Shown here in pieces: positions 45,134-54,458 of a stretch of DNA of 64,000 bases (position 1 is its first letter; each line of letters starts with the position of its first letter). Origin of the DNA: an uncultured Porphyromonadaceae bacterium. GTDB lineage: Bacteria > Bacteroidota > Bacteroidia > Bacteroidales > UBA11471. Both the position numbers and the translations under genes were made by a program. The stretch covers positions 49,105-113,104 of the forward strand of contig UQOX01000002.1 of the NCBI GenBank assembly GCA_900542765.1, read 5' to 3'. A model generated the notes under the pieces. It did not search any database and was not told the origin of the DNA. It worked only from the letters and a program-made list of their open reading frames with translations.

Positions 45134-46837
45134 ATGACACAAGTAGCAGAACAAAATGAAGAGGAAAAGAAAAGCCTGAATTTTATAGAACTGGCTGTCG
45201 AGGCCGATTTGGCTGCCGGCAAAAACGGAGGCCGGTTGAATACCCGTTTCCCGCCCGAGCCGAATGGCTATTTGCATATAGGCCATGCGAAAGCGATATG
45301 CATGGACTTTGGCATTGCCGAGAAATTTGGCGGAACCTGCAATTTGCGTTTCGATGACACCAATCCTGCCCGTGAAGATGTGGAATATGTCGATTCCATC
45401 ATGGAAGATATACATTGGTTGGGCTTCGATTGGGGAGACCGTCTCTATTATGCATCGGATTATTTCCCCAAATTGTATGATTTGGCCATACGCATGATAA
45501 AAGAGGGCTATGCCTATGTCGACGAGCAGACCTCGGAGCAGATTGCCCAGCAGAAAGGTACCCCCACCCAACCTGGCGTGAGCAGCCCTTATCGCGACCG
45601 CCCCATAGAAGAGAATCTCGACCTTTTTGAACGCATGAACAAAGGTGAGTTTGAAGAAGGTTCGATGGTATTGCGCGCAAAAATCGACATGGCCTCTTCG
45701 AACATGCACATGAGAGACCCGATCATGTATCGCATCATCAAGCACCCGCATCACCGTACGGGAACGAAATGGAACGTATATCCCATGTACGATTTCGCCC
45801 ATGGACAGTCGGACTATTTCGAAGGGGTGACCCACTCGATATGTACGTTGGAGTTTGAAGTACACCGTCCCCTGTATGAGTGGTTCGTGAAATTCCTTGC
45901 CGACGAGAGCTATTGCCCGCGACAGATCGAGTTCAACCGCCTCAATCTCACCTATACGGTGATGAGCAAGCGCAAATTGTTGCAGCTCGTGCAAGAGAAA
46001 CTCGTGAGCGGTTGGGACGACCCCCGCATGCCGACCCTCTGCGGATTGCGCCGTCGCGGGTACACCCCTGAGTCGATACGCAATTTTGTCGACAAAATCG
46101 GCTACACCAAATTCGACGGTCTCATCGACGTGGCGTTGCTCGAACACAGCATACGCGAAGACCTCAACAAAAACGCCAATCGCGTGGCGGCTGTGGTCAA
46201 TCCTGTGAAACTGGTCATTACGAACTATCCCGAAGACCAAATCGAATACCTTGATACCGAAAACAATCCCGAGAAGCCCGAAGCCGGAGTGCACTCGATG
46301 CCTTTCACTCGGGAGCTTTACATCGAACGGGAAGATTTCATGGAGAATCCGCCCAAGAAATTTTTCCGTATGACGCCGGGACAAGAGGTGCGACTCAAAT
46401 CGGCTTATATCGTGAAATGTACCGGTTGCAAGAAAAACGAGGCCGGGGAAATCGAGGAAATATATTGCGAATACGATGCCGCCACCCGCAGCGGATTGCC
46501 CGAGAGCAACCGCAAGGTGAAAGGTACGTTGCATTGGGTGTCGGCACGTCATGCGGTCGAAGCCGAAGTGCGCATGTATGACCGTCTTTTTATGGTCGAA
46601 AATCCGGCCGAGGAGAAAGAGAAGGATTTCAGAGAGCTTTTGAATCCCGATTCGTTGAAGGTCGTAAAAGCCTATATCGAGCCCTATTTGGCCGAGACGG
46701 CAAAATGTGGCGACCACTATCAGTTCCAGCGTATCGGTTATTTCTCGGTCGACCCCGATACGACCCCGGGACATTTGGTCTTCAACCGTACCGTCTCCTT
46801 GAAAGATAGTTGGGAGAAAATAAAAGATAAACATTGA
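45134..46837 (+). CDS. glnS: Glutaminyl-tRNA synthetase
   Basis: Charges tRNA-Gln with glutamine. It has 567 residues from the ATG at 45134; the promoter at 45078-45085 excludes the longer start. The class I signatures are [16 protein letters not shown] (HIGH) near residue 38 and [11 protein letters not shown] (KMSKS-like) near 276, with the GlnRS motif [10 protein letters not shown] between them. The C-terminal anticodon-binding beta-barrels are present. Direct glutaminylation means the organism need not rely on the amidotransferase route for Gln-tRNA. Confidence 0.97.
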   Translation: MTQVAEQNEEEKKSLNFIELAVEADLAAGKNGGRLNTRFPPEPNGYLHIGHAKAICMDFGIAEKFGGTCNLRFDDTNPAREDVEYVDSIMEDIHWLGFDWGDRLYYASDYFPKLYDLAIRMIKEGYAYVDEQTSEQIAQQKGTPTQPGVSSPYRDRPIEENLDLFERMNKGEFEEGSMVLRAKIDMASSNMHMRDPIMYRIIKHPHHRTGTKWNVYPMYDFAHGQSDYFEGVTHSICTLEFEVHRPLYEWFVKFLADESYCPRQIEFNRLNLTYTVMSKRKLLQLVQEKLVSGWDDPRMPTLCGLRRRGYTPESIRNFVDKIGYTKFDGLIDVALLEHSIREDLNKNANRVAAVVNPVKLVITNYPEDQIEYLDTENNPEKPEAGVHSMPFTRELYIEREDFMENPPKKFFRMTPGQEVRLKSAYIVKCTGCKKNEAGEIEEIYCEYDAATRSGLPESNRKVKGTLHWVSARHAVEAEVRMYDRLFMVENPAEEKEKDFRELLNPDSLKVVKAYIEPYLAETAKCGDHYQFQRIGYFSVDPDTTPGHLVFNRTVSLKDSWEKIKDKH

Positions 46838-46860
46838 ACCGTTATACAATCTATTCCCTG

Positions 46861-46898
46861 CCGGAGCAATACGGAAATATTTTTTCGTTTTGCTCCGG
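46861..46898 (+). other. Long hairpin between glnS and the TPR gene
   Basis: A stem of 16 pairs with one T-T mismatch and one G-T pair (46861-46877 with 46882-46898), closing on a 4-base loop. It ends 23 bases before the TPR ATG. It may be the glnS terminator, though no T-run follows, or a leader structure of the next gene. Confidence 0.55.
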
Positions 46899-46921
46899 TA
46901 TTGTCGTAAAAATGGGCATTT

Positions 46922-48367
46922 ATGGATAATGAAGAAATCGATTCAGAATTGATACGCCGCTATGAGGAGATGCTTCGGCGGGGTGAACGCCGCTATTTCG
47001 ATGCCGAGGACCTCGAAGACATCGCCTATGAATATGAGCTTTCGGAACAATACCAGGAGGCTCTCGACGTTATTGAGTATGGATTGGAGTTGCACCCCGG
47101 CAATCCCGAGTTGCTGGTGCGACGTGCCGGGTATTTGTTGTGTCTCGACCGCATCGACGAGGCCGAGAAGCAAATATCGGTGCTTCACAATCATTCGGTC
47201 GATGCCCTTCTTATCCAAGCCGAAATAGCATTGATTCGTTCCGAAAAGACACGGGCGATTGCCTATATCGATGAATTGCTCGATTCCGATGAGTTGTCGT
47301 TGGACATTTGTCTCGATGTCATCGATTTGTTCCTCGACTACGATTGTCTTTCGGAGACATACGCCTTTATCGATGAGGCTTGCCGTCGATTGCCCAAAGA
47401 TGAAGATGCCCTGATGCGGGAGTTGGCTCACATCTATGAAGACCAGCAGCAGAACGACAAGGCCATCGACATTTACAACAAGTTGCTCGACAAGGATCCC
47501 TATTCGCACTCCGACTGGTTCGACTTGGCTCGTTTGTTGGCCTTGCAAGGCCGGTATGACGAGGCTATCGAAGCCTGTGACTTTGCATTGGCTATCGACG
47601 AGAACAATGTCGAGACGATGATATCGAAGGGGTGCTGCCTCTATGACAAAGGCGATTTCCAGTCGGCCATGCGCATTTTCGATGAAGTACTCGAAGTCGC
47701 CGCCGACAAGAGTTTGGCTCATGCCATGTTGGCGGCCTGCTATTCTCACATGGGGCTCTACGAGCGAGCCATCAATTCGCTGTTGCTGGCCATACGTTAT
47801 GCCGATTATCCGAACGCTGATTTTTATTATCAGCTGGCTACCAACTATTACAGCATCAACGATTTGGCTCACACGCGCGAAGCCTTGGAAAAGACTCTCG
47901 AAATAGACCCTTATCATGTCGATGCGATTCTTTTCCTGGGAGAACTCGATATGTATGAAAGACATTGGACCGATGCCGAGAAACATTTTCAGCAAGCTCT
48001 TGTTCTTAACCCCGAAAATGCGTATGCCTGCAAAAACTTGGCCCAACTTATGGAGCACTTGGCCTCATTGGCAGAGGGAGAGGCGCGGTCGCTTTATCTC
48101 GGAAAAGCCATTGAATATTACACCCAGGCGGCCGATTATTCGCACTATACCGATGTGGAGATATTGTTGAGCCTGGCATTGGCTCATTTCAAATATGGTG
48201 ATGTGGAAGAGGCCATGCAGTTGGCCGGAGAGATAGAGACTCTCATGGGCAATGCGGAGACTTTGAACAACATGGACGACGAGAATCGTCGGAAGGTGGA
48301 GTCTTTGGCTCACATCATGCGACTTCTGCGAGACGAACTGGGTAGAAATCTGAATACGAATTTGTAA
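46922..48367 (+). CDS. Tetratricopeptide-repeat protein
   Basis: A 481-residue soluble protein with no signal peptide, made almost wholly of TPR-like helical pairs. The clearest units are EQYQEALDVIEYGLELHPGN, NDKAIDIYNKLLDKDP, GRYDEAIEACDFALAIDENN and MGLYERAINSLLLAIRYAD, and more follow. It is strongly acidic. TPR arrays bind other proteins; the partner is unknown. The DUF368 membrane protein gene begins 10 bases after its stop, so the two form a likely operon. Confidence 0.88.
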   Translation: MDNEEIDSELIRRYEEMLRRGERRYFDAEDLEDIAYEYELSEQYQEALDVIEYGLELHPGNPELLVRRAGYLLCLDRIDEAEKQISVLHNHSVDALLIQAEIALIRSEKTRAIAYIDELLDSDELSLDICLDVIDLFLDYDCLSETYAFIDEACRRLPKDEDALMRELAHIYEDQQQNDKAIDIYNKLLDKDPYSHSDWFDLARLLALQGRYDEAIEACDFALAIDENNVETMISKGCCLYDKGDFQSAMRIFDEVLEVAADKSLAHAMLAACYSHMGLYERAINSLLLAIRYADYPNADFYYQLATNYYSINDLAHTREALEKTLEIDPYHVDAILFLGELDMYERHWTDAEKHFQQALVLNPENAYACKNLAQLMEHLASLAEGEARSLYLGKAIEYYTQAADYSHYTDVEILLSLALAHFKYGDVEEAMQLAGEIETLMGNAETLNNMDDENRRKVESLAHIMRLLRDELGRNLNTNL

Positions 48368-48377
48368 TGAATTATAA

Positions 48378-49298
48378 ATGACATTTATGGAAAAACGAAG
48401 TGCCAAAGATTATGTGATTTTGATGCTGAAAGGCATGGGTATGGGAGCTGCCGATGTTGTGCCCGGTGTGTCGGGCGGGACGATTGCTTTCATCGTAGGA
48501 ATATACGACGAGTTGATAGACTCAATAAAAAGCATCAACATGCATTCGTTGAAACTCTTGTTTACGGGTAAGATTGCTGCTTTTTGGAAAGCGATAAACG
48601 CCAATTTCTTGTTTTCTCTGATATTGGGGATTGGCATCAGTATTTTTTCGTTGGCCAAACTCATTACGTTTTTGCTTGTAAATGAGCCGGTATTGGTGTG
48701 GGCATTCTTCTTCGGACTGGTATTGGCTTCGACGTGGTTTGTCTCAAAAGACATCAAGGAGTGGAATTGGAAGACGATTTTGGGGTTTGCTGTCGGGGCA
48801 GTGGTTGCCTATTACATCACGGTTGCGACTCCTGCCGAGACATCGACCAATCTGTTGTTTATCTTCCTTTGCGGCGCTATTGCCATCTGTGCCATGATTT
48901 TACCCGGCATTTCCGGTAGCTTTATTTTGGTTTTGCTGGGAAAATATTTTTATATCATGGAGGCGGTCAAAACAGTCGACCTGGTGGTACTCGGAGTCTT
49001 TGCTGCCGGCGCCTTGATAGGTATCACGAGCTTTTCACGGGTCCTCTCTTTTGCTTTGAAACACTTCCGCAACATTACATTGTCGGTTCTCACCGGCTTT
49101 ATGTTGGGCTCGCTCAATAAGGTGTGGCCTTGGAAAGAAGTGGTCGAAACCTATGTCGACAGCCATGGCGAAGTGAAACCCTTGATAGAGAATAATATTT
49201 TGCCCAACGAACTTTTGTTTGAAGCAATTGCTCTGATGCTGGTGGGTTTTGCCCTCGTTTATTTCCTGGAAAAATTATCGGCAAAGAAAAGTAAATAA
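48378..49298 (+). CDS. DUF368 membrane protein
   Basis: A 306-residue inner-membrane protein with eight or so hydrophobic spans. The family motif is clear near the start: GADVVPGVSGGTIAFIVGI in the form AADVVPGVSGGTIAF. A second similar loop sits at AMILPGISGSFILVLLGKY, an internal duplication typical of DUF368. Relatives in other bacteria and archaea have been linked to polyprenyl-phosphate recycling (the PopT-type flippases), which would suit the flippase gene next door, but this is by analogy. The second ATG at 48387 is an alternative start. Confidence 0.87.
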   Translation: MTFMEKRSAKDYVILMLKGMGMGAADVVPGVSGGTIAFIVGIYDELIDSIKSINMHSLKLLFTGKIAAFWKAINANFLFSLILGIGISIFSLAKLITFLLVNEPVLVWAFFFGLVLASTWFVSKDIKEWNWKTILGFAVGAVVAYYITVATPAETSTNLLFIFLCGAIAICAMILPGISGSFILVLLGKYFYIMEAVKTVDLVVLGVFAAGALIGITSFSRVLSFALKHFRNITLSVLTGFMLGSLNKVWPWKEVVETYVDSHGEVKPLIENNILPNELLFEAIALMLVGFALVYFLEKLSAKKSK

Positions 49299-49341
49299 GC
49301 CAACCTTCGTAAAAATACCGACGCATTGAAGAAGGCTCCCA

Positions 49342-50877
49342 ATGGATAACCAGCACGAAAACAACAAGCGTATAGCCCGCAATACACTCTTCCTGTATCT
49401 GCGCATGATACTCATCATGGGAGTGAGTTTGTATACCTCGCGTGTGATATTGCGGGCATTGGGTGAGGTCGATTTCGGCTTATACAATGTTGTCGGAGGA
49501 ATTATTGTCATATTTTCATTTATGACGGATTCCATGGCAAGTACTGCATCACGATATATTACGGTAGCACTTGGGACGGGAGATGAAATAGAATTGCAAA
49601 AGGTTACAAGTACGACGCGACTGATACAGATATTTCTTGCCGGAGCTATTTTAATATTGGCCGAGACATTGGGATTATGGCTACTGCTGCACAAACTTGT
49701 CATACCCCCCGAAAGAATGACGGCGGCCTTTTGGGTTTATCAATGTTCTGTATTGACAACAGTGATATCTATACTTAGTTCTCCTTATAATGCATTGATA
49801 ATAGCACACGAGCAGATGAAAGCATTTGCTTATATATCTTTGTTTGAAGCCGTTGCTAAATTCCTTATTGCTTATTCACTTTTGTATATGCATAGTGATA
49901 AGTTGGTTTTGTATGCAGTGTTATTGTTGGTATTACAACTTTTGATACGCATTTGTTACCTTTTTTATTGTCGAAGACATTTTCCGGAAGTCAAGGCCCG
50001 ATTATTTTTTGAGAAGCGACGGTTTAAAGAAATGTTTTCCTATTCAGGTTGGACCTCTCTTGAATTTTTGGCGGTGGCTGGCTATACACAGGGATTGAAT
50101 GTATTGCTCAATATATTTTTCGGACCAGTAGTAAATGCGGCCAATGCCATAGCTGTGCAGGTACAGGGTGCTGTAAACAGATTTATATCGAGTTTCCAGA
50201 TGGCATTAAATCCTCAAATTACAAAATCTTATGCATCGAATAATTTTGATTATATGCATAAGTTGGTTTTGTATGGGTCGAAATATTCGATTTTTTTAAT
50301 GCTGATATTGGGATATCCCGTTTTTATAAATGTCGAATATATTTTAGCGTTATGGCTAGGTAATGTTCCTCAGCATACCGTTGTTTTTGTCCGTATAATG
50401 CTAATAATTTCTTTGATAGGTTCGTTAAGAAATTCTTTACACCCGGCATTACATGCAACAGGTCGGATACGGAAAGTACAAATTATTGAGACCATCACAC
50501 TATTGATGGTCGTCCCCGTATCGTATATCATATTAAAGATTGGAGTGGGACGTCCAGAAGTCGTATTTTGGGTGTTTTTGGCGATTAAAATTATGGCATA
50601 TATCTTATATGTCCATTATATTTTGCCTATGATAAAGTTGAAAATCGCTGCATATTTTCAATCAGTTATTATTCCTATTGGCATGATAATAATTGTTTTA
50701 GGTGTATTGTATGCAATTTGTTCTCCTCAAATGGAGATTGCCTATTTGGTAAATTCTTCCTTGTTGGGTATATGTGTTATTTTGGTACTTATTTACACCC
50801 TGGGGTTGAAAAATGAGGAACGAAAGTTTTTAAGAAACAAGATAAAGAGTTTATGCCTTAAATTGAGAAGGCATTAA
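49342..50877 (+). CDS. Oligosaccharide flippase (Wzx/MATE-like), AT-rich
   Basis: A 511-residue polytopic protein with twelve to fourteen spans, fitting the polysaccharide/lipid-linked oligosaccharide flippase group. Typical parts are SLYTSRVILRALGEVDFGLYN in shorter form TSRVILRALG, VVGGIIVIFSFMTDSMA, and APVVNAANAIAVQVQGAV-like FGPVVNAANAIAVQVQ. The first 150 or so bases use the same GC-rich codons as the neighbours; after about 49500 codon use shifts to A/T-ending. It probably moves a lipid-linked glycan across the inner membrane. The glycosyltransferase gene converges on it 35 bases away. Confidence 0.88.
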   Translation: MDNQHENNKRIARNTLFLYLRMILIMGVSLYTSRVILRALGEVDFGLYNVVGGIIVIFSFMTDSMASTASRYITVALGTGDEIELQKVTSTTRLIQIFLAGAILILAETLGLWLLLHKLVIPPERMTAAFWVYQCSVLTTVISILSSPYNALIIAHEQMKAFAYISLFEAVAKFLIAYSLLYMHSDKLVLYAVLLLVLQLLIRICYLFYCRRHFPEVKARLFFEKRRFKEMFSYSGWTSLEFLAVAGYTQGLNVLLNIFFGPVVNAANAIAVQVQGAVNRFISSFQMALNPQITKSYASNNFDYMHKLVLYGSKYSIFLMLILGYPVFINVEYILALWLGNVPQHTVVFVRIMLIISLIGSLRNSLHPALHATGRIRKVQIIETITLLMVVPVSYIILKIGVGRPEVVFWVFLAIKIMAYILYVHYILPMIKLKIAAYFQSVIIPIGMIIIVLGVLYAICSPQMEIAYLVNSSLLGICVILVLIYTLGLKNEERKFLRNKIKSLCLKLRRH

Positions 50878-51902
50878 TTGCTTTGATATAATAGCTGGAA
50901 GTTTTTTGTTTTTTATTGTTGATGATTGGGCGTGTAATGAGCTAAATAACCTGGATAGGAGAGATACTCATCAGAGTGTACATATCTGTATCCGGCCCGA
51001 TATCCTTTCCATAGATTAGTAAGGACATACCATTTTCTTTTGACAATAGAAAGCATTATTGAATAAGATATATATATCAGATTGTCTCCGATATAAGATA
51101 GCAAACTGAGTATTTTAGAGCTTCGTTTTGTTTTTATTGAATAGATGGTTCTCCACCAAATGACAAATCTTATGATTATGGTATTTAAGTGGGCTTCTTT
51201 AATATTTCTGTTATTCCCGCTTCGGGCATCTAAATGAATGACTCCGCTATTGTAATGTATGAGTATCTTGTATCCATGGAGATATAATTTATAATAGAAT
51301 AATTGATCGTCGCCAATTGCATATTTGAACTGGTCGATCCATCGTTCATCTTCGAAATGAATGTTTTTGTATGCTTTTTTCCGGCACAATAGACATGTAA
51401 AAGCCGCACTTTGTGTGGGCATGATGGGGTCTGGTGAATTGTTGTAAGAGTAATGTCCACTACCTCTTATTTTGAATGCCCAAAGTTTGTCCCAATGCGG
51501 AAATGTTTGGGCGGAAAGAATTGCTTTTATTTTGTTTGTGAACGAAAGGTTGTGGTTGGAAAATGTGTTAGGAGAGATACAATCGCCATTAAATTGTTCT
51601 AAAGCAGAAAATAATTTTTCTACTCCGTCATGTGGAATAAAGATGTCATCATCAAGAAATAAAATCCATTCTGTATCGATTTCGTCAAAAGGCAAGGACC
51701 GTTGGCTTACCATGCCTTTGGGGCAATAGATGTATTGTTCGATGCCGATAGTTTCTTTGGGTAGAGCATATCCTTCGGCGATATATACGAGTATTTTTTT
51801 TGGTGGAATAGTTTGTTGTTGTAATGAGAGAAGTGTCTGTCGGTATTTTTCACCGGCAGTTCCTAATGTTCGTATGGCGGCACAATATTGAAACTCTTCC
51901 AT
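49500..51902. other. AT-rich segment with atypical codon use
   Basis: From about 49500 to 51902 the base composition drops sharply in GC against both sides, and synonymous positions favour A and T. The change begins inside the flippase gene and ends at the start of the glycosyltransferase gene. No terminal repeats, integrase or tRNA border it. The likeliest reading is a replaced surface-glycan cassette. Confidence 0.6.
50913..51902 (-). CDS. Glycosyltransferase family 2
   Basis: A 329-residue protein with no signal peptide, using A/T-rich codons. It has the GT-A pattern: an N-terminal AIRTLGTAGEKYRQTLLSL with QQTIPPKKILVYI, then GMVSQRSLPF, the metal-binding triad DDD in WILFLDDDIFIP near residue 98, and GDDQLFYYKLYLHGYKI as the acceptor-side motif near 222. 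A hydrophobic patch near residue 280 may tie it to the inner membrane. It probably adds a sugar to a surface glycan; the sugar cannot be told. It converges with the flippase gene. Confidence 0.88.
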   Translation of the reverse strand: MEEFQYCAAIRTLGTAGEKYRQTLLSLQQQTIPPKKILVYIAEGYALPKETIGIEQYIYCPKGMVSQRSLPFDEIDTEWILFLDDDIFIPHDGVEKLFSALEQFNGDCISPNTFSNHNLSFTNKIKAILSAQTFPHWDKLWAFKIRGSGHYSYNNSPDPIMPTQSAAFTCLLCRKKAYKNIHFEDERWIDQFKYAIGDDQLFYYKLYLHGYKILIHYNSGVIHLDARSGNNRNIKEAHLNTIIIRFVIWWRTIYSIKTKRSSKILSLLSYIGDNLIYISYSIMLSIVKRKWYVLTNLWKGYRAGYRYVHSDEYLSYPGYLAHYTPNHQQ

Positions 51903-51930
51903 TCTTGGTCAGATGTGAATAAATTATATC

Positions 51931-53001
51931 TTATTTCGGGGCTTTGAAGTAGAGGCCGATGGCTATAAAGGCGTAGAGAATGTTGGGAATCCATACGGCT
52001 ATCTGCGGAGACGTGGCCCCTGATATGGCAAACGTCGACGATACCATATCGAAGAGAATGTAAGAGAAACTGAGCAACAGACCCATGGCGATGTTGAATC
52101 CCATGCCGCCCTTTACTTTGCGCGAGGAGAGCGAAACGCCGATGAGAGTCAGAATAAAAGCTGCCGCCGTGTTGGCAAATCGACGGTGATATTCGATTTC
52201 GAAGCCGATGATGTTGGCCACTCCCCGTTGTTTTTGTCGTTCGATGTAGGTTCTCAATTCAGGGGTGGTCATCAGTTCACTGTCATATTTTGAGATGAGA
52301 AAATCAGCTGGTTCGATGTGAATGAGCGTATCGAGTTGCGAGCCTCGGGAGAGGTATTCGTGCATGCCGTCGAAGTCGCGTATTACATAGTTTTTTACGA
52401 CCCAGTGGTAGTTTTCGTCATAGGTGACCGATTGTGCCGTGAGTCTCGATTTCAGAATTTTCCCTTCGAATTTTTCGAGTGAAAAACGGTATCCGGTTTT
52501 GGTGCGGTTGTCATACCGACTGATATAGGCAATGACGCCCGGCTCTACTTGCAACTGTATGTTGCTGGCATAGTCGACCTTTTTGTTCTTGACATAAGTG
52601 TTTTGGTATTCGATGCGGGTGGCTGTTGCCGGCGGAATGACGTAACTGTTGAGGTAGAAGTTGACTCCGGCGATGATACCGGCCGAGATCATGTAGGGAA
52701 CGAGCAGCCGTTTGAAACTGATGCCGCTGGCCAGCATGGCAATGATTTCGGAGTTGTCGGCCAGTTTTGAAGTAAAGAATATGACCGATATGAAGGTAAA
52801 CAGCGGGCTGAACAGGCTGACAAAGTAGGGAATAAAGTTGAGGTAATAATCGACGATGGTCGCTTTGAGAGGGGCTTTGAGCAGGGCGTCGAGTTTCTCG
52901 TTCACATCGAAGACCACGACGATAGAGATAATCAGGGCTATGGCAAAGACGTATGTCCCCAAAAATTTCCGTATAATATATAGGTCGATTTTTTTTACCA
53001 T
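51931..53001 (-). CDS. lptG: LptF/LptG family LPS export permease
   Basis: An inner-membrane subunit of the lipopolysaccharide export ABC transporter. It has 356 residues from the ATG at 53001; the frame can be extended 84 residues into tgt in another frame, but those residues lack membrane character. Six spans are seen: three near the N-terminus (KKIDLYIIRKFLGTYVFA, the later YLNFIPYFVSLFSPLF) and three at the C-terminus (GMGFNIAMGLLLSFSYILF). A large periplasmic beta-jellyroll lies between. The gene is 19 bases after tgt, so both share the tgt promoter. LptF is not in the window. Confidence 0.93.
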   Translation of the reverse strand: MVKKIDLYIIRKFLGTYVFAIALIISIVVVFDVNEKLDALLKAPLKATIVDYYLNFIPYFVSLFSPLFTFISVIFFTSKLADNSEIIAMLASGISFKRLLVPYMISAGIIAGVNFYLNSYVIPPATATRIEYQNTYVKNKKVDYASNIQLQVEPGVIAYISRYDNRTKTGYRFSLEKFEGKILKSRLTAQSVTYDENYHWVVKNYVIRDFDGMHEYLSRGSQLDTLIHIEPADFLISKYDSELMTTPELRTYIERQKQRGVANIIGFEIEYHRRFANTAAAFILTLIGVSLSSRKVKGGMGFNIAMGLLLSFSYILFDMVSSTFAISGATSPQIAVWIPNILYAFIAIGLYFKAPK

Positions 53002-53020
53002 ATTCAGAGCCGGTGGGTGA

Positions 53021-54151
53021 TTATAATCGTTGGGTGACGCGGGTGACCATCTCTTTTTTCCACGGGGTGAAGTCGCCGGCAATGATGTGCTTGCGGGCTT
53101 CACGCACGAGCCACAGGTAGAAGGCCAGATTGTGTATCGAGGCGATTTGCAGGGCCAACAGTTCGTCGGCGATGAAGAGGTGGCGCAGGTAGGCGCGGGA
53201 GTATTGCTCATCGACATATGAAGCGCCGCCTTCTTCGATGGGCGAGAAGTCATCGGCCCATTTCCGGTTGCGCATGTTCATGATACCGTTGCGGGTAAAG
53301 AGCATGCCGTTGCGGCCGTTGCGGGTAGGCATTACACAGTCGAACATATCGACCCCTCGTTCGATGGCTTCGAGCAGATTGGCCGGTGTGCCTACTCCCA
53401 TGAGGTAGCGAGGTCTGTCGGTGGGTAGTATTTCGTTGACGACTTCAATCATCTCATACATTTTCTCCGTCGGTTCGCCTACGGCCAGCCCGCCGATGGC
53501 ATTCCCGTCAGCGCCCAAGTCGGCGACGTGTCGGGCGGCTTCGCGGCGCAGCTCGGGATAGACACACCCTTGCACGATGGGGAAGAAGGCTTGTCGGTAA
53601 CCGTATTTCCCTTCGGTTTCATTCATGTGCTTCCAACCTCGGTCGAGCCATCGTTGGGTAAGCGACAACGATTTGCGGGCATAAGCATAGTCGGCATCGC
53701 CCGGGGTACACTCGTCGAGAGCCATGATGATGTCGGCGCCAATGATGCGTTGGGTGTCGACCACGTTTTCAGGGGTAAAGAGATGTTTCGAGCCGTCGAT
53801 GTGGGAGCGGAATTGCACGCCTTCCTCGGTGAGTTTGCGTATGCCCGAGAGCGAGAAGACTTGGAACCCACCGCTGTCGGTGAGTATCGGTCGGTCCCAA
53901 CCGTTGAACTTGTGCAGTCCGCCGGCGCGTTCGAGAATGTCGAGCCCCGGCCGCAGATAGAGGTGATAGGTGTTGCCCAGTATGATTTGGGCTTTTATGT
54001 CGTCGCGCAACTCGTGTTGATGCACGGCTTTGACGCTGCCCACGGTTCCTACGGGCATGAATATCGGGGTCTCTATCGTTCCGTGGTCGGTCGTGATGAG
54101 GCCGGCACGGGCACGACTTTGCGGGTCGGTATGTTGTAGAATGAAATCCAT
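53021..54151 (-). CDS. tgt: tRNA-guanine transglycosylase (queuine/preQ1), zinc site not conserved
   Basis: Exchanges guanine-34 for preQ1 in tRNAs with GUN anticodons. It has 376 residues, the usual length. The catalytic aspartates are present: LTDSGGFQVFSLS near 92 and MFDCVMPTRNGRNG near 265. The substrate loop GLAVGEP is also intact. Of the usual CxCxxC...H zinc site only the His (in SIHNLAFY) remains; the three Cys positions before YSRAYLRHL read Gly, Ser and Asp in EEGGASYVDEQ. The enzyme may still work without zinc. lptG follows 19 bases downstream. See findings. Confidence 0.95.
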   Translation of the reverse strand: MDFILQHTDPQSRARAGLITTDHGTIETPIFMPVGTVGSVKAVHQHELRDDIKAQIILGNTYHLYLRPGLDILERAGGLHKFNGWDRPILTDSGGFQVFSLSGIRKLTEEGVQFRSHIDGSKHLFTPENVVDTQRIIGADIIMALDECTPGDADYAYARKSLSLTQRWLDRGWKHMNETEGKYGYRQAFFPIVQGCVYPELRREAARHVADLGADGNAIGGLAVGEPTEKMYEMIEVVNEILPTDRPRYLMGVGTPANLLEAIERGVDMFDCVMPTRNGRNGMLFTRNGIMNMRNRKWADDFSPIEEGGASYVDEQYSRAYLRHLFIADELLALQIASIHNLAFYLWLVREARKHIIAGDFTPWKKEMVTRVTQRL

Positions 54152-54458
54152 AGAGATGAAATACGTTGCAAAGATAACTTTTTCTTGCCGTTTGTCGCAA
54201 CTCCCGCCCTTTAAAACGTGTTATAATCTGTGTCGGCACGGGGCGGCCTTCCTATCGACCCGTCAAAATGGCAGTGAAAAATAGACAGCTAATTGACATT
54301 CGATAACCTGTTTATCGCGATGCGGCACTCTGGGTATCTGCCGTTTTGTCATACTAAGAGATTGAAAAACAGACGACTTGTCTATTTGTCTCCTCTGGCA
54401 CTGGCTTTGCAGATTTAAAGGTAGAAGACCTGAAAATAAAAGAAAGGAGTGATAAGAT
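54152..54458. other. Intergenic region between tgt and clpB
   Basis: 307 bases with no credible gene. It holds the tgt -7 box at its left end, a small 6-bp hairpin (54301-54306 with 54312-54317), and a ribosome-binding AAAGGAG 11 bases before the clpB ATG. I could not recognise a heat-shock operator or other regulator site. Confidence 0.6.
54169..54176 (-). promoter_or_regulatory. -7 promoter element for tgt-lptG
   Basis: TATCTTTG on the minus strand, 17 bases before the tgt ATG. Confidence 0.65.

Noticed and set aside
45092..46849. 585-residue minus-strand open frame opposite glnS
   Set aside because: The plus strand encodes an intact GlnRS with HIGH and KMSKS-like motifs. The opposite frame arises from the codon bias and has no signature.
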